From contig NZ_CP130060.1 in the NCBI RefSeq assembly GCF_030644385.1, positions 992,001-1,056,000 of the forward strand: a stretch of DNA of 64,000 nucleotides. The letters run 5' to 3'. The translations under genes and the position numbers were made by a program. The stretch's first letter is position 1; every line of letters begins with the position of its first letter. Source of the stretch: Stomatobaculum sp. F0698. Lineage in GTDB: Bacteria > Bacillota > Clostridia > Lachnospirales > Lachnospiraceae. Below the pieces are notes generated by a model. That model ran no database searches. It was not told the origin of the DNA and worked only from the letters and a program-made list of their open reading frames with translations. Positions 43,071 through 51,449 of this stretch are shown piece by piece.

Positions 43071-43100
43071 ATACTAGCACAAAAGCCGGTATTCTGTCAA
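43071..43100 (-). promoter_or_regulatory. Promoter of rpsO-pnp-thrS
   Basis: TTGACA (43095-43100), 18 bases, TAGTAT (43071-43076). It overlaps the last codons of ribF. In the leader CCCAAA can pair with TTTGGG around a GC-rich loop, possibly an S15-binding autoregulatory site (inference). Confidence 0.75.
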
Positions 43101-44020
43101 TCAAACGTTGCCAAATCCGCCTCAATTTGTCGTTTTAAATCCGCAAGAGAATCAAACTTCTTCTCATCTCTTATGAACTTGAGAAATCTGAGGCGTATGC
43201 GCGCACCGTAAAGTTCTCCCGAAAAATCCAGCAAAAAACTTTCGAGACGCAGTTTGTGTTCCATCCCATCCTGTCGCACCGTCGGATTTGTACCGACATT
43301 CGTAATGCTTTGAAACACGCGCCCGTCCTCCAACACCGTCTCGGTGCGGTAAACGCCCCGACGCGGCAATAGCTTATTCTCCGGGAGCATTAAATTGACC
43401 GTCGGGAAACCGAGGACGCGCTTCCCGATGCCGTTTCCGTGTTGTACAACGCCCTCCGCCGTATACGGCATGCCGAGCAGGATGTTGGCCTTCTCCATAT
43501 CTCCGGCCGCAAGAGCCTCACGTATCAAGCTTGAGCTGATTTCCTCTCCTGCCTCTGTTTCTTTGGGGATGATGTATACCGAAAAATGCAGGCGCTCTCC
43601 GAGCGTCTTTAGCTTAATCGCATTCACGGCACCGGCTTTTCCGAAACGCAAGTCCTCACCGCCGACAATGGCCCGCATACGCATGGCCCCGAGCAGAATT
43701 TCGCGCACGAAATCCTCTCCGTCCATGGCCGCAATTTCTTCGTTGAACGGGTACTCGACGATATAGTCGATGCCGGCTTGGTGCAACTTTTCCCGCCGCT
43801 CCTCGTTGGTCAGAATCTGCGGGCGCCGCTGCCCCGAAACCACAGCGGCCGGCGGCGTCCCGAAGGTGAAAATTGCCGTTTTCAGCCCCTGCTCCCGTGC
43901 AACGTCCAGCATGGTCGCAATGATCTTCTGATGTCCGCGGTGCTCACCGTCGAATTTTCCGACCGCAACCACCGTGTCTTCCGGCAGCGCGACATTGCGC
44001 ACATTGATCCAGTCCCTCAA
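43097..44020 (-). CDS. ribF: Bifunctional riboflavin kinase/FAD synthetase, TTG start
   Basis: A 307-residue enzyme that makes FMN from riboflavin and FAD from FMN. The N-terminal nucleotidyltransferase shows VVAVGKFDGEHRGHQKII and GGEDLRFGKAG with SSSLIREAL; the C-terminal kinase shows GIGKRVLGFPTVNL and YRTET. In the first motif Glu replaces the usual Val of GxFDGVHxGH. I start it at TTG 44020: AGAGAGG is 6 bases upstream and the TTGA overlaps the truB stop by 3 to 4 bases, typical coupling. An upstream TTG at 44056 has no ribosome site. Last gene of the rimP operon. Confidence 0.94.
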   Translation of the reverse strand: MRDWINVRNVALPEDTVVAVGKFDGEHRGHQKIIATMLDVAREQGLKTAIFTFGTPPAAVVSGQRRPQILTNEERREKLHQAGIDYIVEYPFNEEIAAMDGEDFVREILLGAMRMRAIVGGEDLRFGKAGAVNAIKLKTLGERLHFSVYIIPKETEAGEEISSSLIREALAAGDMEKANILLGMPYTAEGVVQHGNGIGKRVLGFPTVNLMLPENKLLPRRGVYRTETVLEDGRVFQSITNVGTNPTVRQDGMEHKLRLESFLLDFSGELYGARIRLRFLKFIRDEKKFDSLADLKRQIEADLATFD

Positions 44021-44919
44021 TCCGCACCTCTCTCCAAGAACATCTTCTCCGCCCAATAGCGTCCGCCTCTTTTTTGAAACAGGCCGACAAAAGCCCCTTC
44101 GCTCAAATAGAGCCGAACCAAGGCGCCCTCGGAATCGGAAGCCGCTGCGATTGCGCTCTCCGGCACTGCATTTCCGTTTTTCAGTCCGGCATCGGCTTCC
44201 GGCAAAGCCTTCCGTGCGGGATAGAGTGCAAGACAGTCTTCGATTGAAACAAGCTTATCTTCGATTTCGCCGGCCTGCATCGCAGCTTCCAGCTCCGAAA
44301 GTGTGTACGCGTCCTCCAGTCGAAAGCTGCCCACCCTTGTTCGAAGCAGAGTCTCCATGGCACCGCCGCAGCCCAGTTTTTCACCGATATCATGGCAGAG
44401 GGTGCGTATGTACGTACCCTTCCCGCATTCCACGGTCATCACCGCACGCGGAAGGGCAATTTCCTCAAAGCGAATGTCCGTAATATCCACCCGGCGGGCC
44501 TGACGCTCCACCGTAATTCCCTGACGCGCAAGGTCCACCAGCTTCTTGCCACCCTGCTTCTTTGCCGAATACATCGGCGGAATCTGATCGTAGCCGCCCA
44601 CGAAGCACTGCGCAGCCGCTCGAAGCGCTTCCTCGTCGCAAAGCACTTCCCTCGTGGTAAGCACCGTCCCGGTCATGTCTTGGCTGTCGGTTTCAACGCC
44701 GAGAAGAAGCGAGGCGCGATAGGTTTTACTCCTGTCGGTCAGAAATTCCACCAGCTTGGTCGCGCTCCCGAGACACACCGGCAGAACGCCCTCCGCTGCG
44801 GGATCGAGGGTTCCCGTGTGCCCTATTTTTTTTTGTCGCAAAATTCCGCGGAGTTTTGCGACAACGTCGTGCGAGGTAAAGCCCTTTTCCTTCCGCACAT
44901 TCAGGATACCGTTAAACAT
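44017..44919 (-). CDS. truB: tRNA pseudouridine(55) synthase
   Basis: A 300-residue enzyme that makes pseudouridine 55 in the T loop of tRNAs. The catalytic Asp is D39 in GHTGTLDPAAEGVL. KTYRASLLLG, the FVGGYDQIPPMYSAKKQGGKKL block and CGKGTYIRTLCHDIGEKLG are also present. The C-terminal PUA-like part is shorter than in E. coli, as is common in Firmicutes. Start ATG 44919 (MFNGILNVRKEKG) overlaps nrnA by 8 bases; the longer frame upstream is inside nrnA. Confidence 0.96.
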   Translation of the reverse strand: MFNGILNVRKEKGFTSHDVVAKLRGILRQKKIGHTGTLDPAAEGVLPVCLGSATKLVEFLTDRSKTYRASLLLGVETDSQDMTGTVLTTREVLCDEEALRAAAQCFVGGYDQIPPMYSAKKQGGKKLVDLARQGITVERQARRVDITDIRFEEIALPRAVMTVECGKGTYIRTLCHDIGEKLGCGGAMETLLRTRVGSFRLEDAYTLSELEAAMQAGEIEDKLVSIEDCLALYPARKALPEADAGLKNGNAVPESAIAAASDSEGALVRLYLSEGAFVGLFQKRGGRYWAEKMFLERGAD

Positions 44920-45871
44920 GCATTTGAGCCTCCGCCGCGCGAACCACTTCCTCCATAATTTCTTCAGGGCGCTTGCCCACAATGGTGCATCCCGCCGCGC
45001 GTACATGTCCGCCGCCGCCGTACATCATCGCAATGGCCGCAACATCGATCGGCTCCAGCGAGCGGAGCGACAGCTTCCAACTGCCGGGCTCCATTTCGGA
45101 ACAGAGCACCGCACACTTGACACCGACCGTGAGGCGCAGCTGCTCGGAAATCCCGTCGAGATCCGCATGCACGGTCCCCATACGTGCTTGTTCTTCCGCG
45201 GAGATAATCGCATAAATCACAGTGCCGTCCGCGTTTTCCACGGCATTCAGAAGCGCAAGCCCCATAATTTTATTCTGCACATAGGTCTTACGGTAAAAAG
45301 AACCGTCTATAATCTCGCCGAACGGAATGCCTTTTGCAATGAGATCGGCCGCAATATTCATGGTGCGCGGTGAAGTCGAGCTGTACTTAAAAACCCCGGA
45401 GTCTGTCACAATTCCGGTATAGAGCGCCGCAGCGATTTCCGCATCGATACGCTCGGCATCGAGCAGGGTATACAGCAGCTCACAGGTGGAGCTCGCCGAG
45501 GGATCGCAGATGGTGGTCGCCGCAAAATGCGGATTCGTGATGTGATGGTCGATGTTCAGCTGATCCGCGGCACGGTCAAATAAGGCCGTAAAACCGCCGA
45601 GCCTTCCCTTGTCGGAGACATCCAGTGCAATCGCGAGATCCGGGTGTTGCACCGCGTCCGCATCACTCACAATCTCAGAAAAGCCGCTGAGATATTTGAA
45701 TTTCTCAAGCGGCTTTTCCAGACAAACAGTGACGTTTTTGGACGGCTCGTTTTTTTTGAGATAAAGGTAGAGCGCGAGCACCGAGCCCACACAATCCCCA
45801 TCGGGGCGCACATGTCCCATCAGAACAATCGTCTGCGCCCGTCCGAGTTTTTCCTTCAAAACCTGGTCCAT
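44912..45871 (-). CDS. nrnA: DHH-family oligoribonuclease / pAp-phosphatase (NrnA)
   Basis: A 319-residue DHH/DHHA1 phosphoesterase. Metal-binding motifs are GHVRPDGDCVGS (about 19-30), ALDVSD, NIDHHITN, and the DHHA1 substrate loop MYGGGGHVRAAG near 285-296. NrnA degrades nanoRNAs and pApA and dephosphorylates 3'-phosphoadenosine 5'-phosphate. It lies between rbfA and truB, the usual Firmicute position. Start ATG 45871 is 2 bases after the rbfA stop. Which substrate dominates cannot be told from sequence. Confidence 0.94.
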   Translation of the reverse strand: MDQVLKEKLGRAQTIVLMGHVRPDGDCVGSVLALYLYLKKNEPSKNVTVCLEKPLEKFKYLSGFSEIVSDADAVQHPDLAIALDVSDKGRLGGFTALFDRAADQLNIDHHITNPHFAATTICDPSASSTCELLYTLLDAERIDAEIAAALYTGIVTDSGVFKYSSTSPRTMNIAADLIAKGIPFGEIIDGSFYRKTYVQNKIMGLALLNAVENADGTVIYAIISAEEQARMGTVHADLDGISEQLRLTVGVKCAVLCSEMEPGSWKLSLRSLEPIDVAAIAMMYGGGGHVRAAGCTIVGKRPEEIMEEVVRAAEAQMHV

Positions 45872-45873
45872 AT

Positions 45874-46251
45874 TCAGTCCTCTTCTGTTTTCTCCGTGTC
45901 GGAAAGATGCAATTCTTCCAACACCTTGTCTATGTGAGCTCCGTAAGCCATGGACTCGTCCAAGACAAACTTGAGTTCCGGCGTGATGCGAAGATTCACA
46001 CTGTGGGCAAGCTCGCTGCGGATAAATCCCGCCGCACGCTTCAGCCCCGCAAGTGTCTCCTCTGCCTCCGCTTCACTGCCGAGCACGCTTACATAGACCG
46101 TGCAATACCGAAGATCCGCCGTGACACGCGCGTCGGTCACGGTGGTCATCGCAGAGACGCGGGGATCTTTAATGCCGTTCATCACGACATTCTGAATCTC
46201 CTTTCTCACCTCTGCGTTAATTCTTGTGTTTTTAATACTTCCCTTTTTCAT
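45874..46251 (-). CDS. rbfA: Ribosome-binding factor A
   Basis: A 125-residue KH-type factor required for late 30S maturation (5' end of 16S rRNA). Seen are [44 protein letters not shown], and [24 protein letters not shown]. Its ATGA overlaps the infB stop. The last 15 residues are acidic. Confidence 0.96.
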   Translation of the reverse strand: MKKGSIKNTRINAEVRKEIQNVVMNGIKDPRVSAMTTVTDARVTADLRYCTVYVSVLGSEAEAEETLAGLKRAAGFIRSELAHSVNLRITPELKFVLDESMAYGAHIDKVLEELHLSDTEKTEED

Positions 46252-49040
46252 GCTTTATCCCTCGGGACCTCGACCATCGCATAAGCCTCGACCTGATCGC
46301 CCTCCTGAATATCGTTGAACTTCTCAAAGACGAGACCGCACTCATAACCCGTCGCGACTTCCTTGACATCGTCCTTAAAGCGCTTCAGCGAAGCAAGATC
46401 GCCTTCAAAGATAAGATCCTTGCCTCTCGTGATGCGTGCCTTGCAGCCGCGCTGAATCTTACCGTCGAGAACATAGGAGCCCGCAATGGTTCCGATGCCC
46501 GAAGCCTTGAAGATTGCGCGGACTTCTGCGTGTCCGATGACCTTCTCCTCGTAGACCGGCGCAAGCATTCCGTTCAACGCGCGCTCCACATCGTCGATTG
46601 CCTGATAGATGACCTTGTAGAGACGGAGGTCCACCTGCTCATGCTCCGCGGTCGACTTAGCCGTCGCATCCGCCCGCACATTAAAGCCGATGATGATCGC
46701 GTTACTTGCACTCGCAAGCGCCACATCCGACTCGGAGATCGCACCGACACCGCTGTGAATCACCTTAACCTGCACTTCGTCATTCGAAAGCTTGGAAAGC
46801 GACTGTTTGACTGCCTCGACAGAACCTTGCACATCCGCCTTGACAATGATTGGAAGTTCCTTCATCTCGCCGGCCTTAATCTGCCCGAAGACATCGTCGA
46901 GAGACAGTTTCGCCTTGGTCTCTTCAATCAGCTTATTCTTGCCCTCGGAGATAAAGGTCGCCGCGAAATCCTTCGCCTCTTTATCCGTGTCCATGGCAAC
47001 CATGATTTCACCTGCATTCGGCACGGCGTTCAGACCCTGAATCTCAACCGGTGTGGAGGGCTTCGCCTCCTTGACGCGCATACCTCTGTCGTTCAACATT
47101 GCACGCACCTTACCGGAGCAAGCACCCGCTGCGACATAGTCACCCACATGCAAGGTTCCCTTTTGAACCAAAATCGTGGCGACGGGTCCCTTGCCCTTGT
47201 CAAGCTGTGCCTCAATCACCAGGCCTCTTGCGTTGCGGTTCGGGTTTGCCTTGAGTTCCTTCACGTCTGCCGTGAGAAGAATCATGTCGAGAAGGTTATC
47301 GATACCTTCGTGCGTCTTCGCGGAAATCGGGCAGATAATCGTATCGCCGCCCCAGTCTTCCGCAACCAGCTCATACTTCATGAGCTCCTGCTTGACGCGC
47401 TCAATGTTTGCATCCGGCTTATCCATCTTGTTGACAGCCACAATAATCTCTACATTGGCAGCCTTTGCATGGCTGATTGCCTCAACCGTCTGCGGCATGA
47501 CGCCGTCATCCGCAGCGACAACCAGAACCGCAATGTCCGTTGCCTCGGCACCGCGCATACGCATTGCCGTGAATGCCTCGTGGCCGGGTGTGTCGAGGAA
47601 GGTAATCAGTCTGTCGTGCGCCTTAACCTGGTATGCACCGATGTGCTGGGTAATGCCGCCCGCCTCGCGACTTGTGACCGAAGTCTTACGGATGGCATCG
47701 AGAAGCGAAGTCTTACCGTGGTCAACGTGACCCATGACGACAACAACCGGCGGACGGGCCACCATCTTGTTCGGATCTTCATTGTCCTCACGGAGCAACT
47801 CCTCGATAACATCTACTTTCTCCTCGCGCGTGCAGAGAATCTCGTACTCAAGCGCAATCTCCTCTGCCTTTTCATAGGCAATCTCGGAATTCATCGTGTA
47901 CATCTCGCCCTTGGCAAAGAGCTTCTTGATGAGATCCGAAGCGGGGCGCTTCATCATCTTTGCAAGTTCACCGATGGTGAGGGTGTCCGGAAGAATCAGC
48001 TCCTTGATTTCCGCTTCTACCTTCTCGGCCTTCGGCTTCTCCGGCATGATGAACGGATGGCGCGTTGCCTTTCCGGTTCTGCTGCCGGACTTGAATCCGT
48101 CCTCAGTCTTATGGCGCTTGTCGTTCTTGTCCTTAAAGTTGTTCTTATTCGGTCTGCTGGAGACCGTCTTCTTCACCAGTGCGCTGTCGCCGGAGGCAGA
48201 GGCTCCCTGGGCGCCGCCGCGATTTCCGTAACTGCCGCCACCCTGGCCCGGACGCGCACTGAAACCGCCCTGGCCCGGACGTGCGCCTGCCCCCTGGCCG
48301 TTGCGGTTGCCGTAACTTCCGCCGCCCTGACCGTTACGATTGCCGTAACCGCCGCCGCTCTGGCCGTTGCGGTTGCCGTAACCGCCACCCTGGCCGTTGC
48401 GATTGCCGTAGCCGCCGTTGCCCTGACCGTTTCGGTTGCCGTAACCGCCGTTGCCCTGACCGTTACGATTGCCGTAACCGCCGCCCTGGCGCTGCTGTCC
48501 GCCGTTGCGCGGTCCGCTGTTGCCGAGTGCATTCAAACGGCTCTGAATCGCAAGTCTGGTTTCCTCCGCACTTCTACCCTGCGGCAGGCGGCTCGAAACC
48601 GCAGTCTTGACCGGCGGACGCGAATCCTCACTCTTCTTTTGCTGCGGCACGACGCTTTCTGCCTTCTTCTCCGTACTATCCTTCGGCTTATCCGCCGGCT
48701 TTTCCTGTGCCGGCTTTTCAGCAGCCTTTGCTCCCTCCGGTGCGGCACCCTTTACACGAATCTGTTGTGCGTTCTCCGGACGGAACACGGCCGTAAACTT
48801 CTTTTTCTTCTTGGGCTGTTCACCCTGCATCTCGGCTCTCTCCGCCGTATCCTGCTGTGTCTTGCTTTTATCCACTCTCACTGCCTCCGTATTTTTCGGC
48901 TTAAAATGATTTCGAATCATGTCGGCTTCTTCCGCCGTCACATTGGACATGGGTGCTTTTTTCTCGCCCTTCTCTTCCAGAAAGGACAGCACCTCTCGGT
49001 TGCTTCTGCCGATTTCTTTTGACAGATCGTTAACTCTCAT
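46248..49040 (-). CDS. infB: Translation initiation factor IF-2 with Gly/Asn-rich repeat
   Basis: A 930-residue GTPase that brings fMet-tRNA to the 30S subunit. Residues 1-50 form a first IF2_N domain ([21 protein letters not shown]). A charged Lys/Glu region follows. Residues about 182-276 are a low-complexity array built on [11 protein letters not shown] second IF2_N lies about 345-400, then the G domain ([13 protein letters not shown] near 433, [16 protein letters not shown]) and domains II-IV. The core is standard; the repeat is unusual. It overlaps ylxQ by 11 bases and rbfA by 4. Confidence 0.97.
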   Translation of the reverse strand: MRVNDLSKEIGRSNREVLSFLEEKGEKKAPMSNVTAEEADMIRNHFKPKNTEAVRVDKSKTQQDTAERAEMQGEQPKKKKKFTAVFRPENAQQIRVKGAAPEGAKAAEKPAQEKPADKPKDSTEKKAESVVPQQKKSEDSRPPVKTAVSSRLPQGRSAEETRLAIQSRLNALGNSGPRNGGQQRQGGGYGNRNGQGNGGYGNRNGQGNGGYGNRNGQGGGYGNRNGQSGGGYGNRNGQGGGSYGNRNGQGAGARPGQGGFSARPGQGGGSYGNRGGAQGASASGDSALVKKTVSSRPNKNNFKDKNDKRHKTEDGFKSGSRTGKATRHPFIMPEKPKAEKVEAEIKELILPDTLTIGELAKMMKRPASDLIKKLFAKGEMYTMNSEIAYEKAEEIALEYEILCTREEKVDVIEELLREDNEDPNKMVARPPVVVVMGHVDHGKTSLLDAIRKTSVTSREAGGITQHIGAYQVKAHDRLITFLDTPGHEAFTAMRMRGAEATDIAVLVVAADDGVMPQTVEAISHAKAANVEIIVAVNKMDKPDANIERVKQELMKYELVAEDWGGDTIICPISAKTHEGIDNLLDMILLTADVKELKANPNRNARGLVIEAQLDKGKGPVATILVQKGTLHVGDYVAAGACSGKVRAMLNDRGMRVKEAKPSTPVEIQGLNAVPNAGEIMVAMDTDKEAKDFAATFISEGKNKLIEETKAKLSLDDVFGQIKAGEMKELPIIVKADVQGSVEAVKQSLSKLSNDEVQVKVIHSGVGAISESDVALASASNAIIIGFNVRADATAKSTAEHEQVDLRLYKVIYQAIDDVERALNGMLAPVYEEKVIGHAEVRAIFKASGIGTIAGSYVLDGKIQRGCKARITRGKDLIFEGDLASLKRFKDDVKEVATGYECGLVFEKFNDIQEGDQVEAYAMVEVPRDKA

Positions 49041-49386
49041 CTTGCTCTCCTCCGATCTGTTCTAATAATGCTAGAACCGCCTTTGTGAATCCCTCGTCAC
49101 AGAGCGCAAACGAAGCCCGCTGCTCCTTGCCGATTGCTTTTCCGAGCTCCCCCATGGTTGAAAAACAGACAAAGGGAACTTCATAAAACTCGCACTTATT
49201 CCGGAACTTCTTTTTGGTCTGCTCGGATGCATCTTCCGCGACAATCACGAGCGTCGCGCGAAAAGACTGAATCTCCCGCTCTGTCATGAACTCGCCGCTG
49301 GCGAGTCTTCCCGCGCGCTGAGCCATGCCGAGTGCGCGCAATACCTTAAGTTTTAAATGCTCCGTCTGCTTCCCCATGTCCTTCAT
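49030..49386 (-). CDS. ylxQ: L7Ae/L30e-type ribosomal protein (YlxQ-like)
   Basis: A 118-residue protein of the L7Ae fold, which binds kink-turn RNA. Characteristic stretches are [34 protein letters not shown] and [13 protein letters not shown]. YlxQ is regularly found between ylxR and infB, as here. The start is uncertain: ATG 49386 or 49377 would overlap ylxR by 30 to 40 bases, with AAGGAG 13 bases before 49386; the conserved part begins near residue 12 of the longer form. Its biological role is not firmly known. Confidence 0.9.
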   Translation of the reverse strand: MKDMGKQTEHLKLKVLRALGMAQRAGRLASGEFMTEREIQSFRATLVIVAEDASEQTKKKFRNKCEFYEVPFVCFSTMGELGKAIGKEQRASFALCDEGFTKAVLALLEQIGGEQDES

Positions 49387-49654
49387 TCAGTTTTGTGAAC
49401 TCCTTTTCAAGTGCGGCATAGACACTGTCATTGACATGCTCACGAAACGCGCGATCCAACCCGCGAGTCTTTTGACAACGCTTCAGGCATGCATTGTCCC
49501 GGCAGAGATAAGCGCCTCTGCCGTTGCTGCGTCCGGTGAAATCCAAGCGAATCTCGCTTTCGGTCTCACCCTGCTGCCGCACAACACGAATCAATTCTTT
49601 CTTTGGCTTTTTCGCGCCGCAGCCGATGCAGCTGCGCATCGTCTCCTGTTTCAC
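49346..49654 (-). CDS. ylxR: YlxR family RNA-binding protein (DUF448)
   Basis: A 102-residue DUF448 protein. The signature MRSCIGCGAKKPKKEL with two cysteines, then DFTGRSNGRGAYLCRDNACL and a helical KCQKTRGLDRAFR-like part are clear. The family binds RNA and has been linked to transcription regulation and RNase P. It starts 3 bases past the nusA stop, part of the nusA-ylxR-ylxQ-infB block. The C-terminal 20 residues extend beyond the family core. Confidence 0.94.
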   Translation of the reverse strand: MKQETMRSCIGCGAKKPKKELIRVVRQQGETESEIRLDFTGRSNGRGAYLCRDNACLKRCQKTRGLDRAFREHVNDSVYAALEKEFTKLNEGHGEADGAFKT

Positions 49655-49657
49655 GCG

Positions 49658-50833
49658 TCACGCCTCCTCGCCGGTCTGCCCCTCTTCGTCGCCTGTCACA
49701 TCTCCCGTCTGGTAATCGATGCCGTACTCCTCGAAGAGTCCCTCATCTCTCGCCTGGGTCTCCGACTTGATATCGATCTTATAACCGGTCAGCTTCGCCG
49801 CAAGGCGGACATTCTGCCCCTCCTTGCCGATTGCAAGCGAAAGCTGGTAATCCGGGACAATGACAATGGCTTCCCTGTCCTCTTCATCCGCAAGTACAAG
49901 AATAACCTTCGCCGGACTCAGCGCATTCTCAATCAAAAGCGCAGGATCGTTGTCCCATTTGATGATGTCGATTTTCTCACCGTGCAGCTCATCGACAACC
50001 GCACTCACACGCGCGTAGTTCATGCCGACGCAAGCACCGACCGGATCCACGTTTTCATCGTTTGAATAGACCGCCATCTTGGTTCTGGAACCGGCCTCGC
50101 GCGCAATGGCTTTAATCTCGACCGTTCCGTCCTTAACCTCACTGACTTCCTGCTCAAACAGGCAGCGCACCAAATCCGGATGCGTTCTCGAAACAGAAAT
50201 GCGAGGCCCCTTCGGCGCGTCTTTCACCTCGACCACATAAAGTTTGATGTGATCGGTCGGACGGAAAATCTCGCCCTTTACCTGCTCCGACTCCGGCAGC
50301 ACGGTGTCACACTTGCCGAGGCTCACGGAAATTCCGTTGCCGTTCACATTAAGGCGCTGTACGACACCGGTCACCAGATTATGTTCTTTTTCAAAATAAT
50401 CGTTATAAATGACCTTGCGCTCTTCCTCACGGATTTTCTGTAAAATCACGTTCTTTGCGATGCCCGTCGCAATGCGCCCGAATTCTCTCGACTTAACTTC
50501 CATCGGTACGATGTCTTCAAGTTCGTACTTCGGATCGATCATCTTCGCTTCCGCAAGAGAAATATACATCGCCTTCTCTTCCGCGCGCACCTTCTCCGGA
50601 ACTTCCTCTACTACGATTTTCTTCTGAATGACGCGGTAGCGGCAACTGTCCGGATCCATGATAACCTCTACGTTGTCAGAGGTACCGAAGTGATTCTTGC
50701 AGGCACTGAGCAGCGAATTTTGAATGGCTTCGAGCAAGGAGTCTTTGCTGATATTTTTTTCCTTCTCGAGGAGCTCAATCGCCTCCTTCAGCTCATTGCC
50801 GCTCTCAATCGGCTCTTTACTTGTTTTTTTCAT
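49658..50833 (-). CDS. nusA: Transcription termination/antitermination factor NusA
   Basis: A 391-residue NusA that binds RNA polymerase and modulates pausing and termination. The N-terminal domain (1-125) is followed by S1 (ERKVIYNDYFEKEHNLVTGVVQ onwards, about 135-200) and two KH domains (VGACVGMNYARVSAVV and LSLAIGKEGQNVRLAAKLTG). The C-terminal acidic repeats of E. coli NusA are absent, normal for Firmicutes. Start ATG 50833 (MKKTSKEPIESGNEL) has GGAGG 14 bases upstream, a long spacing; no better start is seen, as the longer frame overlaps rimP. Confidence 0.96.
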   Translation of the reverse strand: MKKTSKEPIESGNELKEAIELLEKEKNISKDSLLEAIQNSLLSACKNHFGTSDNVEVIMDPDSCRYRVIQKKIVVEEVPEKVRAEEKAMYISLAEAKMIDPKYELEDIVPMEVKSREFGRIATGIAKNVILQKIREEERKVIYNDYFEKEHNLVTGVVQRLNVNGNGISVSLGKCDTVLPESEQVKGEIFRPTDHIKLYVVEVKDAPKGPRISVSRTHPDLVRCLFEQEVSEVKDGTVEIKAIAREAGSRTKMAVYSNDENVDPVGACVGMNYARVSAVVDELHGEKIDIIKWDNDPALLIENALSPAKVILVLADEEDREAIVIVPDYQLSLAIGKEGQNVRLAAKLTGYKIDIKSETQARDEGLFEEYGIDYQTGDVTGDEEGQTGEEA

Positions 50834-50861
50834 GATCTTTGTCGTGTCCTCCCCTATGCTC

Positions 50862-51326
50862 TCAGAATTTCGGCGCCAGGCGTATGCCTGCGATTTCACT
50901 GCGAAGAAAGCTCTTCTCGCCTTCTTCGGTCTCAATTGTCAGTGTATCTTCCGTGTGACCGAGCAATACGCCCGAAAACTCCTTTTGACCGTCCTTGGCC
51001 TTAAAGAGTTTTACTTCCACATCTTTGCCCTGCTCGCGCACCAGATCTTTCTCTTTTTTCAGACTTCGCGAAAGCCCCGGCGAACTCACCTCAAGAATAT
51101 ACTCTTCGGGAATAAAATCCTCCCGATCCAACCAAGCGGAGACTGCGCGACTGATTTCCGCACAATCCTCGATTCCGATGCCGCCCGGCATATCACAGAG
51201 AATGCGCAGATACCATGTGCCCGCCTCCCTCACATAATCGACGTCCACCACTTCAAATGCTTTCTCATTCTGCAGCGCAGCGAGAAAGTTCTCGGTACGC
51301 TCCACATAGCCTTCGCGCTTTCCCAA
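50862..51326 (-). CDS. rimP: Ribosome maturation factor RimP, TTG start
   Basis: A 154-residue RimP that assists 30S assembly around S12. Two domains are visible: residues 1-85 (FEVVDVDYVREAGTWYLRILCDMPGGIGIEDCAEISRAVS with EEYILEVSSPGLSRSLK) and an SH3-like C-terminal domain (VEVKLFKAKDGQKEFSGVLLG). I start at TTG 51326 because AGAAGGAGG lies 6 bases upstream; the in-frame ATG at 51347 would place that site inside the gene. First gene of the rimP-to-ribF operon. Confidence 0.94.
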   Translation of the reverse strand: MGKREGYVERTENFLAALQNEKAFEVVDVDYVREAGTWYLRILCDMPGGIGIEDCAEISRAVSAWLDREDFIPEEYILEVSSPGLSRSLKKEKDLVREQGKDVEVKLFKAKDGQKEFSGVLLGHTEDTLTIETEEGEKSFLRSEIAGIRLAPKF

Positions 51327-51352
51327 AGAAAACCTCCTTCTCAGCATGACAT

Positions 51353-51381
51353 AAAAAGTGTGGACCGCCCGGCCCACACTT
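51353..51381 (-). terminator. Terminator-type hairpin between htpG and rimP
   Basis: AAGTGTGGGCC pairs with GGTCCACACTT (11 pairs, one G-T, 4-base loop) followed by TTTTATG. It ends htpG transcripts, but it also lies between the best rimP promoter and rimP itself, so it may act as a leaky attenuator. Confidence 0.8.
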
Positions 51382-51406
51382 CTGTCGTTTACCTATGTAC
51401 GTTTAA

Positions 51407-51435
51407 ACTCTATCACGTTTGTATCCGAAAGGCAA
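51407..51435 (-). promoter_or_regulatory. Candidate promoter of the rimP-nusA-infB operon
   Basis: TTGCCT (51430-51435), 17 bases, TAGAGT (51407-51412), four of six matches in each box. The start would be about 51400. No promoter fits downstream of the hairpin. Confidence 0.5.
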
Positions 51436-51449
51436 GGAAAAGCACAAGT

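Noticed and set aside
46530..49022. An 830-codon plus-strand frame opposite infB
   Set aside because: It is antisense to an undoubted IF-2 gene, has no ribosome site, and its composition is that of a shadow frame.
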